From the NCBI GenBank assembly GCA_010093685.1, contig MU006220.1:1395502-1459501 (forward strand): DNA of 64,000 bases. Reading direction: 5' to 3'. This stretch comes from Ophiobolus disseminans. Its lineage: Eukaryota; Ascomycota; Dothideomycetes; Pleosporales; Phaeosphaeriaceae. The notes beneath the pieces were generated by a model. The model was not told where the DNA came from, did not search any database, and was given only the letters and a program-made list of their open reading frames with translations. A program made the position numbers and the translations under genes. Positions 21,836 to 33,096 of the stretch are shown here, in pieces; position 1 is the first letter of the stretch; each line of letters begins with the position of its first letter.

Positions 21836-22267
21836 CCAGCCGACAGGGTGTCGTGGCCTTGCTCGGTGTTGATTCAAGGCATGCGATGACTGCGGAAGGA
21901 ATACGTGACAGCTGCAGCATGGTTCTAGCCCTTCGACGTCATCGCGTGTCAGCTTACTAGCGCAGACACCAGCCACACAACCTGGGGTACAGGCACGAGC
22001 GGCACATCCCATCCACATCCAAACTTCTCCTACTTCGTCTTCACTGGGTCATTGTGGTAGTGTATTTGTTCAAGCCTAGTTCTTGGAAACCGGTTCGAGA
22101 GGTATTCGCAACATTATCAGAGATTCGTTTCCAGCGTACCGAGGTAGGTTGGCAAAAGGTTTCTTGATTCTATCAGGTTCAAGAAGTTCCACGTCCCGTC
22201 TAGGTTTCGTCGAACACATGACGTTTAGTTCGGGGGGTGCGGTGTGTACTGCCTTCCACATACCGTG

Positions 22268-23263
22268 CTACCTCTTCGCAAGAGCGTGGTCAAGAAGCTG
22301 CTCAGTGTCCTGCCCGTCGCTTTCCAATGCACCCAATATCTCATGAAACATTCTCTCTCCAAAATCCTTCATTTCATTTCCCTTGAGACTCCGCGGAATT
22401 GGCTGAATATGGTCATGCCGCCAAAACCTTCCGTGCACACTCTCACCCTGGGCTGTTCCACTTATAATCATGTTTGCGCCCTGCGCCGGCGTTCTCATGA
22501 AGAAGAAGATGAGGATAAATGCCACGTAGTAGACGCCAGGGAAAAAATGATCCCGCCCAAGGTTAGTGTAGACCCAGCCGGGGCAGACTGAGGTGATGAT
22601 GACATCTCCCGAGGATACGCGGTCTGCCATATATCTTGTGGCGTACATGAGGAAGACCTTGGAAAACGAGTACTGCTTGCCCTCCTTGAAATTCTCCTTC
22701 TTGTTATAGTAGACCAGCACGTTCGGCTCTTCCTGGGCGTCGGGAGGCACGACAGCGTTTTGGTGTAGACCAGAATTTACGAACTCCAGAATTGGGATCC
22801 TGCCGGTGTGTTGCTTTGATGTTCTTAGTTTTGGGAGGAGTAGAAGTGCAAGCAGCGTGGTGGACAAAGTGTTGACTTGCAAGTCTTCCTCCCATCCATA
22901 GCTTGTTTGATTGAAAGTGTTCCTCCACGTTCCAGCGTTCAGGACAGCAACGTCAAGATGGTCCAGTTGGCCGACTCGCTCTGCAAACATGTTGATGCTC
23001 TTGTAGGACATCATGTCCAGCTCCCACACTTCCAGTTGATCCGTTCTTCCTAGGCGAGCCTCTAACGTAGCTCTCGTAGACTGGCCCTTCTTCGAGTCTC
23101 GAGCGGTGATGATCACTTTCTTCGCGCCCAAAGCTGCGAACTTGTATGCTGCTTCTTGCCCAATGCCTGAGGTGGCACCCGTAATCAAAATTACACGTCC
23201 CGAGTAGTCTTCATTGACAGTTTTTGGTGGTGTGATCCACTTGTTCTTGAAGACCTGCAGCAT
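22268..23263 (-). CDS. Short-chain dehydrogenase/reductase, retinol-dehydrogenase-like
   Basis: NAD(P)-dependent oxidoreductase of the SDR superfamily; intronless, 331 aa. Cofactor motif TGATSGIG near residue 30, then NAG, the catalytic Ser in EFVNSGLH and the YSFSK (YxxxK) pair are all present, so the active site is intact. A hydrophobic segment (YYVAFILIFFF) near residue 240 suggests membrane association, as in the retinol-dehydrogenase/WWOX-like group. Substrate unknown. Divergent from LSM1 across 585 bp. Confidence 0.9.
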   Translation of the reverse strand: MLQVFKNKWITPPKTVNEDYSGRVILITGATSGIGQEAAYKFAALGAKKVIITARDSKKGQSTRATLEARLGRTDQLEVWELDMMSYKSINMFAERVGQLDHLDVAVLNAGTWRNTFNQTSYGWEEDLQVNTLSTTLLALLLLPKLRTSKQHTGRIPILEFVNSGLHQNAVVPPDAQEEPNVLVYYNKKENFKEGKQYSFSKVFLMYATRYMADRVSSGDVIITSVCPGWVYTNLGRDHFFPGVYYVAFILIFFFMRTPAQGANMIISGTAQGESVHGRFWRHDHIQPIPRSLKGNEMKDFGERMFHEILGALESDGQDTEQLLDHALAKR

Positions 23264-23848
23264 AGCGACCGCTGTAGTATTATTGCTTTGAAGGACTTCT
23301 GTTGCGAAGCGTGAAGTTAAAGCTTATGTGTTATCTTACACTGAACAAAGGGCAAGGAGTACCTAGGTATGAATAGGACGTAGGGAAGGATATCGTCACA
23401 ACTAGCAATTGGCTCGAGTAAATTAGAACGAGATCGGCAAGGATCAGATCTATAGAATTAAAAAAACGGCATAAGTGCGGTGCTTGTGCAGTTCCGATTC
23501 GTTGGGCCAGAATGTCACTTCGTATGCTTGAGATCAAGATCCACGGCGTCTTATAATAACGTAGAAGTAATTAGAGATAAAAGAAAATTGCTCATTGGTG
23601 CATTGAAGGACAGTGAGTTCAGTCTAGAAGGAGGGTTTATGGAACAACGCAGGAAGCATGGTATTGACCTGCCATGTTAGCGGCTTGGCAGGCGCAATGA
23701 GTGACGATTTCGACCAGCTCGAGGTATCGCGAAGTGAAGGCACAACAACACGCGCGCCACCGCCATGCTACCACGACCTCCGCACCCCTCACAGAATCGA
23801 TAAAATACTACCCGAAAGCCACCACACCGTTCGCTAAACCACATAAGC
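23264..23848. promoter_or_regulatory. Divergent promoter region, SDR / LSM1
   Basis: 585 bp between two divergent start codons with no coding signal, so it must contain both promoters. No TATA box in a convincing position. Confidence 0.45.
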
Positions 23849-24723
23849 ATGTCCTATAACCAACGCCAACCCCACGGCGGCCCCGCAGGAGCTCCTCCAA
23901 ATATGGCGCAGGACTTCAACACCATGCTTCAGCGCTCGATACATGAGCCAGGCCAGCTGGAACCGGGCGCAGAAGTCCCTGGCCGGCCGTCATCTTCAAT
24001 TGGTGAGGTCGCGATTACCCAATAGTCTGCTTAGAGCACAATACTGACGCGCCAACGTAGGATATGGCGGTGTCTACAGTGCGACTCCACCACCACAACA
24101 TGGACCGAATGTACTCGGCGGTGCAAGAGGGCCACCACCACAGCAGATTCTTCCCGTCGACCTACCGCCCCAAGCTTTCCTGACCTCGGCGATGCTGCTG
24201 GACATGGTAGACAGTACGAGCCATCCTTGCATACACAATATCAAGTATCGTGGCTAACAAGCCACAGAGAAGGTCGACGTCTTACTCCGCGACGAGAAAG
24301 AGTACATCGGCATACTACGATCATACGACCAATTCGGCACGTCCCCCCGCCCTCGCCATACTACAAGGCACACGACTAACACACCCCACAGCCAACCTCG
24401 TCCTCACAGAATGCTACGAGCGAATAGCCGCGCGAAACCCCGACGCAACACCAACCTCCGACCCCACCGTGCCCCGCTGGCTAATACACGACGTCAAGCT
24501 CCCGGGCGTCATGACCATCAGAGGCGAGAACGTCACCATATGCGCGACCGTCGATCTCGACCGGGAAGACGCGCCACGGGGCGCAAAGTTCGCAGACGAA
24601 GAAGACCAAGTGAGAGCGCTGGCGGCGTCGCAGAAAGCTGAGCGGAGGGTAGCAGATTCGCGGAAAGCAAAGGCACTAAAAGCATCGGGCATTGAGCCGG
24701 GGTTCGGCATGCAGACAGCGTAA
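23849..24723 (+). CDS. LSM1: Lsm1, Sm-like subunit of the mRNA decay complex
   Basis: Subunit of the cytoplasmic Lsm1-7 ring that binds the 3' ends of deadenylated mRNA and promotes decapping in P-bodies. Exons 23849-24002, 24061-24213, 24268-24336, 24392-24723; 235 aa. The Sm fold is read across exon joins: KKVDVLLRDEKEYIGILRSYDQF (Sm1 motif, spanning exon 2/3), then ANLVLTECYERI, and MTIRGENVTICATVDLD (Sm2 with RGE). Lsm1 is favoured over other Lsm proteins by the IGILRSYDQFANLVL and RGENV text and by the charged C-terminal extension. Intron 3 (24337-24391) begins with GC, not GT: only this donor restores QFANLV, and a CTAAC branch point precedes its AG. The N-terminal extension is Gln/Pro/Gly-rich and probably disordered. 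Confidence 0.92.
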
Positions 24724-25286
24724 TGCGTTGGATCATGGGGAGTAGGATGATGTGGCAATAAGGCTGTTAAGCCATCGACACCGACGAAAAATATGAGGGG
24801 CACGAATGAAGACCCATTTCGGAGCGAGGGTATTGGTATGAGCATACGACATTGGATACGTATATGCATGTCATGATATCAGTGATACCAGGACGTTACT
24901 GTCCATTTGCAATGAAGCGCTATTGCAAAGAATGATCATTCTGCCTACTGTCTATACGAAAACTCCATGCCCATCGGTATCAACATGCTGACTCCGCGTA
25001 ACCGACCAGGATGTGTATGAAGAAGCTATGGGTTTACAGACCTGCAAATGATATTACATTTGTCTTTCGCAGAGCCGACAAAAAGCTCGCATCCATTGAG
25101 TGTTGGGCGGGCGATGTGCTGAATTTGGCGAGGGCCCAAAGCTCGTTTGATCAAGGAAGCTGCTTGGTACTCACTACAGCCAGTCCTTGATCGTAGATGA
25201 ATTTGATGTAATAAAATGCAGCAACGATGTACGCTGTGTGGTAGGCACTCTGGCTCCCTGAATTTTGGAACTCCATCTTGGGACTG

Positions 25287-25405
25287 GGCTTGTTTATTGC
25301 TAGGCGTCATTCACTGCTGAGCGTCTTTCATTGCTGGGCGTCGTTCATTGCTAGGTGCCGTTCATTGCTGGGCGTCGTTCACTGCTAGGACTTGTTCACT
25401 GCTAG
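25287..25405. repeat. 17-bp minisatellite, seven copies
   Basis: Seven adjacent 17-bp units, for example gcgtcgttcattgctgg. They begin at 25287, 25304, 25321, 25338, 25355, 25372 and 25389, with a few substitutions each, mostly C/T and A/G changes. Not in a coding frame. Confidence 0.9.
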
Positions 25406-27514
25406 ATCGCTGGTGCACACAACTGCCTGAGTAATGTTCCAGTGCAGATAGTTGACCGTCGTGGGTTTTGATCATCTCCCCGGTTTCACTCTAGGTGTGA
25501 TTGCATGCTATAGCCGTGTGACAGACGCGTGGCGGTGACAAAGGCCCCCTCATCAAGGTACAAGCTTGCTAAACATATGTCTTGCGTTGCGGTATTGTTG
25601 TGGATGGCATGCGTGCGGCAAGGTGCAGGTGGAGCGGTGCGGAGGCAAGAGGGTGCAGAATGGCGACTGCGTGGATCCGCGCCTGTACTGGTCAGTCACA
25701 CCAGACGAGCTGCACGAGCTTCAGTTCGCGTTCTTCTTCCAAATGTGCACGCGAGTATAGGGGAGAAGTACCCTGGGAATAGATGGTGCTCGGTGGCGTA
25801 CAAGCTTTGCACAAATGAAGCTGTCGCGTACAATTGGCATACGCGAGTCCAAATGCGCCGTAGTGACTGGAGACTCAAGCGTTGTAGTGTATGACGGCGG
25901 ATGGTACTGGCCTCTGAAGCCCCTGCAAGATGTACGTATGGTTTACGAGGTGCGTCGGATGTAGCCGTTCGGGCTGTATGGGTATGGTATGGAGGCGGTC
26001 GAAGTGGGTACTGCAGTATGGCTTGTACTGTAGTTGGCGACGGACACAATTCCGATGTGTATAAGGCCACTAAATGGTCCGTCAGAACTGGCAGGAAGCT
26101 CACCGGGGTCAAGATCCATCGCTAAGCCTGGTATGAGTGATAATGTTACGCTGGTATATAAAGAGCGTTCGTGGGCATTGTAGCTGCTGCTGATCTGTGT
26201 GAATGCATTCAAGAGGTTCATTGCCTATGCCGACAGCGCCGATGGGGTGCCCTCGCTCACGGCACTTTCACCCTCACTCTGCCATGCTGATTCTCGACAC
26301 CATCCAAAATGCGCACACCAGGGCTGCAAACAAGGACCACGCGGGTAGGTACCGTGAGATTGTTGTGCAACCGACACGATCCGGCAAGCCGCACCTTCGC
26401 GGCTATGGTTGGCGCACCCCTCGGCTGGCCTACCCGCGGCACCTCAGTGAAGGATGGCATGTAGCAGTCCTACCCAAGCAGCTCCGTGTGGAATGCCGGT
26501 GATTGTACCTTCGGAAGCGAGGCATGGTTTGCTTCGTTTGTCGGCACAGTTGGGAGTGGTGTTTTGCGGGCTCCGGTGAGCTTCCCCTAGATTCGCCGTG
26601 TCCCTCGACGGCATTGAGTGCAGCGCATGTCATGGTCCGAGATCACTCACCCTCAGGATATACGGGGCTCTACAAGAGCATGGCGAGCTGCAGAAGATGC
26701 GACCGGCCAAGGAACCCTATCAACCTTCGAAGTCGCTAACGGTGAGGCTACGGGTGTTGGATGTTTAGCCGGCTTCCCAGCACAGCATGAGCAGGCTCCC
26801 GGAAAGGAAGATACAGCATGCGTGCGACGAGTGAGGTGTTTGTTGAGCGGCTGGACATCACGGGATGGCGGGAGGCAGCCGCGACTAAGGTTTAGGTCCC
26901 AAACTTCGACGGCAGTCACTACCCAGCCCTTACTTGACCTGGGGTCCCTCGACACATCTCACTCGCCCCGTCCTCGCCAAGGCCAACTCACTTCTACGCG
27001 TCATGCATGCTCGATGTCTTTCATCAAGACACGCCGTCCTTCATTAGACACGCCTGATTGCTGAGCACTTCGAGCACTTCGAGCAGGAGCGGCAATGCAC
27101 TGCCACGATCGCGCCTTCCAACCTCCCTCCTGAACCGCCTTGCCGACGTCTCCAGTTTATGAATGGGTTTAGCCACGCAGCAACGCCAGACGATGATGGA
27201 CTTCGAGCTCTGAGTCTCTGATTCCCGTTGACAAGCGGGCGATTACCGCCAGATGTAATCACCACTGCTTGCAACATCTCGGCTGTGACGAAACGACTGG
27301 AGGCGATAGTGCGGAAAGTTCAGGAGAATGGACATGCAAGAGCACGATCCGTTCCTTCCTCATCGGCCTCGACGAGTCGACGTATTCCCGCCTACCGAAC
27401 AGGCCGCCGCACCAGGCTTGTTACATGAGAGCCTTGGACTGCGTCGATGCAGCGAAGAATACAGGGATAGATTACTTGCCTACAGAGCCATCGCGGACAT
27501 GTCAAGCTAAGGGC

Positions 27515-27550
27515 ATGATGAAGATGATGATGATGATGATGATGATGATG
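27515..27550. repeat. ATG/GAT trinucleotide microsatellite
   Basis: About twelve ATG units with one AAG interruption. On the other strand it would encode polyhistidine, but no gene uses it. Confidence 0.85.
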
Positions 27551-28187
27551 TTTTGCCTTTACAAAGAACACCAAGCTTGAAGGTCCATCACCGCCATGGG
27601 CTAACTGAGCCGCGTCTTGACTGACCAAGCAACCTTGGGAACGAGATCTACGCACCTTTAAGGAACTTGGAGGCTGTACTGGAACGAAAAGCCACCCGCC
27701 AAGGGCCACGCAAGGCGTCGACCAACACCCACCAATAAGCGAAAGGGACAAGAAAGATTGGACGCAGAGACGACGAGAAATAAACGCACCACAACGCCGT
27801 CTAGTATCGCAAAATTTTGAAATTGAACACGTCGAGGCTCTTGGCTACGTACCAGGATACTTCGCGCAACATCGGTCAGGACATGTTGTGTAACAAAGGT
27901 CTTGCTCTCCATCTCCCGTTCTTTGGTCCTCGTTGCATCGAATCGACATTTCCGGCTGCTGTCCCGCCGCACATGTTTATCCAAGTCACAATACGGCCAG
28001 CATCCGCATGCAACCGAAGGTCTGCCATGTGCTCTTGAGGGTCCACCTCACCGGTCGGGTACAGCCTGTCGCACCTGACCTTGTTGCGCTCCTGGCTATC
28101 ACTCTCGAATGCCAGCCTGACCACGGATTTCCGTCTCGACGTGCGATCGTGTAGCGTGAATAACAAAACTCCCCCCATGTATCAATC

Positions 28188-28757
28188 TTATACGTCCCGT
28201 ATGGGGTCGTATGGGCGCGGGTCGGTTGGCGAATCATCTGGATATTGCGACGGGCTTGAGGGTTTTGGCGACGCGCGCCCTTGGATCGGTACCGGTACTA
28301 TTCCTCTCAGCATGTCACCTTCGGCTAAATATTTGACAAAATTAGCTAACTGCACATTACATGCTGCAGCCCTGTCGAGTGCCTGAACGCGCACATATAT
28401 AGATCGGTGTGCTTGCACTTACCAAACTTTCGCTGGATATCTCTCAACAGCTGCGACACCCGCCATTTGAGGATAATCATCTCCACCGGCCGTATGCCTT
28501 CGGCTCGTAGTCGACCATTGATGCGCTCCAGCATCTCCTCTTTCTCGTTCGCGGGGATGAGTATCCATCTAGACCAGTCTTTATGCGCCTCTGAGAGCTG
28601 CTTTGCTTCGTCCTTCGTTATGAACTTGTCCTGTTAGCCGAGGGCGAACTACCAGATGCGAAGCTTCTAAACTCACATAGAACCGATCCCATTGCTCTTT
28701 AGTGTGGCCTGCGGCATCCCGGGCCTCAGAAACGGTCGCATTTATCCGAATACTCAT
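28188..28757 (-). CDS. Small three-exon hypothetical protein
   Basis: Not recognised as a known family. Exons 28757-28677, 28630-28423 and 28363-28188 give 154 aa. Intron 1 (46 nt) has a gtgagt donor and a gctaacag end; intron 2 (59 nt) has gtaagt and ctgcag. Phases agree and the exon sum is a multiple of three. The first 95 residues are charged and predicted helical (KEQWDRFY, DWSRWILIPANEKEEMLERI, ILKWRVSQLLRDIQRKF). The tail is Pro/Ser/Asp-rich (SPKPSSPSQYPDDSPTDPRP). No signal peptide or membrane segment. The consistent splice logic inside a gene-poor interval is the main support. Confidence 0.6.
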
Positions 28758-31700
28758 CGTCGGGTGCGGTCTAAGAACAATAGCGACGGTCGAATGCAAC
28801 TCGCTAGACTATGGAACCACGGAAAGCAAGAGGAGCAGGAGATTTTAGGGCACCGCGGTCTAACCCCCCGCTCCCGCCTAGCCTTGGCAGGAGTTTGTTT
28901 TTGGGTAGAGGCTGAGAGCGCGAACTGACGCTGCTCGCAGGGCTCGGGCCAGGAAAGGTCGGAATCGGCCGTGGCTGAAATGCTTGTGCGTCATGTTTGA
29001 CTGATCGTCATTGGCGCGGAGGACCGCATGTAAGGACGGTCATTTCACTTGTCTATTGTTTTTCCCATGCTTCTTATGCGAGACATTGCTTCTCGTGTTG
29101 TATTGCCCCGGTGGTAAGCCCACAGACTGTAAGAAGTCAGCTAGCTATCCAGGTAAGACTCATGCTGTGCCTTCACTTGAGCGCCGCATATGCACGGGCT
29201 CTCGGTACTCGTCGGCTTCAATCACCTCATCCATCACCTTTCAAGGGGCGAATGGGGATTTCTTTTCTAAACCTGGCCATTGAGCTATCGACGCGTGTAG
29301 CACAAATACCAAATAGGCCACGCCAATCGGCTGCTATACGACCGGGAGCAAGGCGACCACGCGTTATTGGTGCCTAGCCAACAGCTTCAGGTCTCCAACA
29401 GGTGCAGGAACCATGTCAGATCGTAACATAAGCTCTCTAGCTGGCAAGGTCTTTATCAGCCGAGCGACGGGGAAATCGAGACTTTAGCATCCGGCCGCTA
29501 CCTGGGCGATCAGCCGTCTGACAGACGAGCAGCCAGACCCGGCCCGAGCCCTCAACGTGCTGCACGTTCCAGGAGTACCCCGGAGCCGGTCAACTGCAGA
29601 TTGCTCACGATACACAAAAACGGCTTTCCTTTTTCCCCAGAATTTGTCGCATTTACTCATTTCACGCTTTCCTGGGTACGTAAATATAGATTTGATGCAT
29701 AGTCCGATGAGCCTCGACCTTGCTTTGTCTGTGCAACATCCTGCGTTATGGTAGGCATCTCTTGCGGCACCGCTAGCGGCGACGCCGGAGTCACAGCATT
29801 TGTTCTTCACCGGTGATCCCGTCACTTTTTGATCGTCCTCTGACGTCCTATGATCCACACCTTGCGCCGTGCCTCGTGGGAATGCAACGCCCGGCTCGTG
29901 GCCGACGTTCTTCCACGCCGCATGTACTCCAGTTACGCCACACAACCGCTTAGACTCAGATCGTATAGCGTTTACGCCGCTACACAGCGTAAGCCCCAAT
30001 GCAACAAGCAAGATGCGGTTACACGGCGTCACAATGCGCGATTTCAGCACGGCTGCAGGTGTGTGCATATGCTCTCTGCATGCTCGCTTCCATTCAGGCA
30101 AGCGTCATCTATCCTTCTTTGGAAACACCGTACTTCCATTACATAGGCCTATGATGGGGCTTACCCAACTCTCTCAGATCCGCGTGAAGTTACGATACCC
30201 GTACTACTGCGTTCCAATCGGAAAGGCTGCTCTACGCGAAAAGCATGCACAATCTAACATGCGTGCAATGACCGCACTGCAGTGCTTCATTGATCGCCTT
30301 AACGATTCTCCAAGATTAATCAAACCCAAGTCCAAGTCTAGTCAAGAGTCAGATGAAAGGACAAGTACATACCGGAGGTTGCAGCGGCACAGGGCGTTCA
30401 GCCGAGACATTGCATCGCCCCAAAGAATGGTCTGCAGATGCAGCCGGGTCACACAAGCCGATGTTGGTTTTTACAGAAGATCAACTGGGGCTTACAATAC
30501 TTCGACTGACACTGATGCAGATATGAAACGGGTGAGATTGCTAGGTTCGGACATCACTCCTTTTTCGCGACCTTCTTCTTCGACACAGACTACATTTTTA
30601 ACCTCAACGCTATATCAAAGGCAATATATTATCGTACAACCATGAAGTATTGGAACCACTAGAGCACTTCTAGCGCAGAATCAAAACACGGCAAACGAGA
30701 TGAGCTATACTCAGTGACGCCGCATGGTCATAGCAAATGTCACCTTGACGTTGGTATGACTGATGTCGGTAGGAAGATCATTGGGGTCAGTCCCGGAGCA
30801 GCGGTGATGGGTTTGCTGACCAACTGCTAAGAGGTGGAAGTCGACTAAAGCACTGATGGAGAGAGCAGAAGCTCCCATTCACCCCAACGTTTAGCGGTTG
30901 AGATGAGGTCATCGACATGAAAGACCTTGAACCGGCTTCGATTGAACGCAGTGTGATTGCGAAATCTACCGTTTCTCAAAGCATCGTGCGTTTACCAAGT
31001 CTTCACATATTCAATCACGTAGCAAGTCCACGCTGTCATCGAGAGACGCATACCTCGCACTAAGGATGTGATGCCATTTGTGCATCTTTCTTCAACAATT
31101 ATCCAAAACAGCGACATTCGGAGCTTTTCATTTGCGAATAACACGATTTGTATCAGCAGCCAGGCCACAACGAGCGTCTCTCTCAGAGGCTACTCATGGC
31201 TAAGGATTGGATTACAACGGCTTGCATCGGATGTTTTCTGATCCCAGACATTCCACCAGTCTATCTAACGGTCCATTTGGCCATCTCTCTCATAGTTTTG
31301 GAAGTTCCCCTGGACTTTCTTCCGCCCAGCTGACAGAAGGGTTTCCCGGGCCCGTAATTTCAGATAGAGTGTTCCGATCCCGACTTCGCCACATACATCG
31401 TTACCCAACATTCACTAATGTTCAAACGCTTTTCGCGCCATGGTATGTTCCTGACATCTTAACGACAAGCGCATGATGGCGTCGGAAGCGAAACGGAGAG
31501 TGCACCCCGCCCTTTAAACAGAAAGCTTCCAGCTAGTTTCTGGAACTTCTGTGATTCCGCCTCTAACAAGCTTCCCCGGATCTTGGCCAATATAAAGCCC
31601 CACAACTAGACGCCGTTCGTTACCAAGAGCCGAACAATCCAATATGGAGCGGAGGCGTTGGCTCCGGGCAATAAAGGAAAATAATCCATGCAGGCACGCG

Positions 31701-31771
31701 GAGTTTGAGTATAAGGTCGTTCGTCGCGACAATTTGGTGCGCTTTGGCAAGACCAAAACCGTTCGTCCGAC
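28758..31771. other. Gene-poor interval with long unsupported frames
   Basis: Two long frames overlap antisense here: 29869-30645 (+, 258 codons) and 29484-30101 (-, 205 codons). Neither shows a domain, signal peptide or codon pattern typical of the neighbours, and neither could be extended with splice sites. The right part carries the promoter of the mannanase gene. Confidence 0.4.
31585..31597 (+). promoter_or_regulatory. CCAAT-like and TATA box of the GH5 gene
   Basis: ggccaatataaag: a CCAAT core overlaps TATAAAG (31591-31597), 175 bp before the mannanase ATG. The distance suits a TATA box with a leader of about 140 nt. Not tested. Confidence 0.4.
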
Positions 31772-33096
31772 ATGAAGCTCACCAATATTCTCCCCTTCGT
31801 TGCAGTTGTAGCAGCTCTGCCAGCAGCAAGCAACGATGTCGTACCGCGTGCTTCAATCTCTAAAGTCGATGGCCTGAAGTTCAACATCGATGGCGTAACG
31901 AAATGTCCATCCCTCTCGCACCTTTTGCTCTGTTCACAAATACTAACCACTTCAACAGACTACGCCGGCACGAACTCGTACTGGATCCCCTTCCTGACCA
32001 ACGACAACGATGTCGACACCATAATGTCACACCTCAAGACCTCAGGCCACAAAATCCTCCGCATCTGGGGTTTCAACGACGCAAAATCCAACCCAGGCGG
32101 CAACACCGTCTACTTCCAGCTCTTCTCCGGAACCTCCGCGACCATCAACACAGGCGCCAACGGCCTGCAGCGCCTCGACGCCGTCGTCAAAGCCGCGGAG
32201 AAACACGGCATCAAGCTCATCATCAACTTTGTCAACAACTGGACCGACTACGGCGGCATGGCGGCGTACTTTTCCGCGTGCGGCGTCACCAGCAATGCGC
32301 AATGGTATGCGGCGGCCAAGTGCCAGACTATGTACCAGAACTACGTCAAGACGGTGGTGAATCGCTATCGCACGTCGACGGCGGTTTTTGCGTGGGAATT
32401 AGCGAATGAGCCGCGCTGTAATGGGTGCGCGACGAGTGTTCTCACGGCGTGGGTCAGGAAGACGAGTGATTATGTTAGGTCGCTGGATGCGGATCACATG
32501 GTGCGTACCAACACGTTGTAGGCTTCTTTACTCTGCAGCTAACCACGACATAGATCACGCTCGGCGACGAGGGCTTCGGACTCGCGGGCGACGGCTCGTA
32601 TCCATACCAATTCAGCGAAGGCCTGGATTTCGCGGCCAACCTCGCGCTGCCGAACATTTCGTTCGGCACGTTTCACCTGTATCCCTCGGCGTGGGGTGTG
32701 AGCAACGATTTTGGAAACGGCTGGGTGCAGGCGCATGCGAAGGTGTGCCAGCAGGTGGGGAAGCCGTGCTTGTTTGAGGAGTATGGTGTTACGGATAAGG
32801 CGCAACATTGTAGTGTGGAGAGTGGATGGCAGAAGACGAGTTTGGGGTTGAAGGTATGTTTTTTTGTGCCCTTGAGTTTAAGTTCTCGTTTTGTTTTTTT
32901 ACTCCGTTGTATATTGGCGCAACGGGATCGCAGAGACTAACGTGTGTAACAGGATGCGGGTATGGCGGGAGATACCTTCTGGCAATTGGGCGATACGGCG
33001 AATGGGCAGAAGACGCATGATGATGGACATACGATATATTATGGTAGCTCGGATTGGACGTGTTTGGTGACGGATCATATTAAGAGGATAGGGTAG
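31772..33096 (+). CDS. Secreted endo-beta-1,4-mannanase, GH5 (subfamily 7-like)
   Basis: Retaining glycoside hydrolase that cuts internal mannan links in plant cell walls. Exons 31772-31904, 31959-32500, 32554-32853, 32953-33096; 372 aa. A signal peptide (MKLTNILPFVAVVAALPA) is followed by KFNIDGVTKYYAGTNSYW, as in fungal Man5 enzymes; that join is formed by splicing exon 1 to exon 2. The acid/base is Glu195 in ANEPRC and the nucleophile Glu301 in FEEYG. LRIWGFND and the closing FWQLGDT text also fit GH5_7. There is no carbohydrate-binding module. The length is typical of the catalytic domain alone. The exact substrate within GH5 is inferred from overall text. Confidence 0.92.

Larger units (their letters stand above)
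24724..28187. other. Gene-poor interval
   Basis: Only short unrelated frames on both strands, none with a recognisable domain or consistent splice pattern. It contains a 17-bp minisatellite (25287-25405) and an ATG/GAT trinucleotide tract (27515-27550). A TATATAAA near 26154 has no convincing gene behind it. Confidence 0.45.

Noticed and set aside
25287..25405. Minisatellite as a CRISPR array
   Set aside because: Units are adjacent with no unique spacers, and the genome is eukaryotic.
26150..26160. TATATAAA motif as a promoter
   Set aside because: No supported gene starts within a plausible distance downstream.
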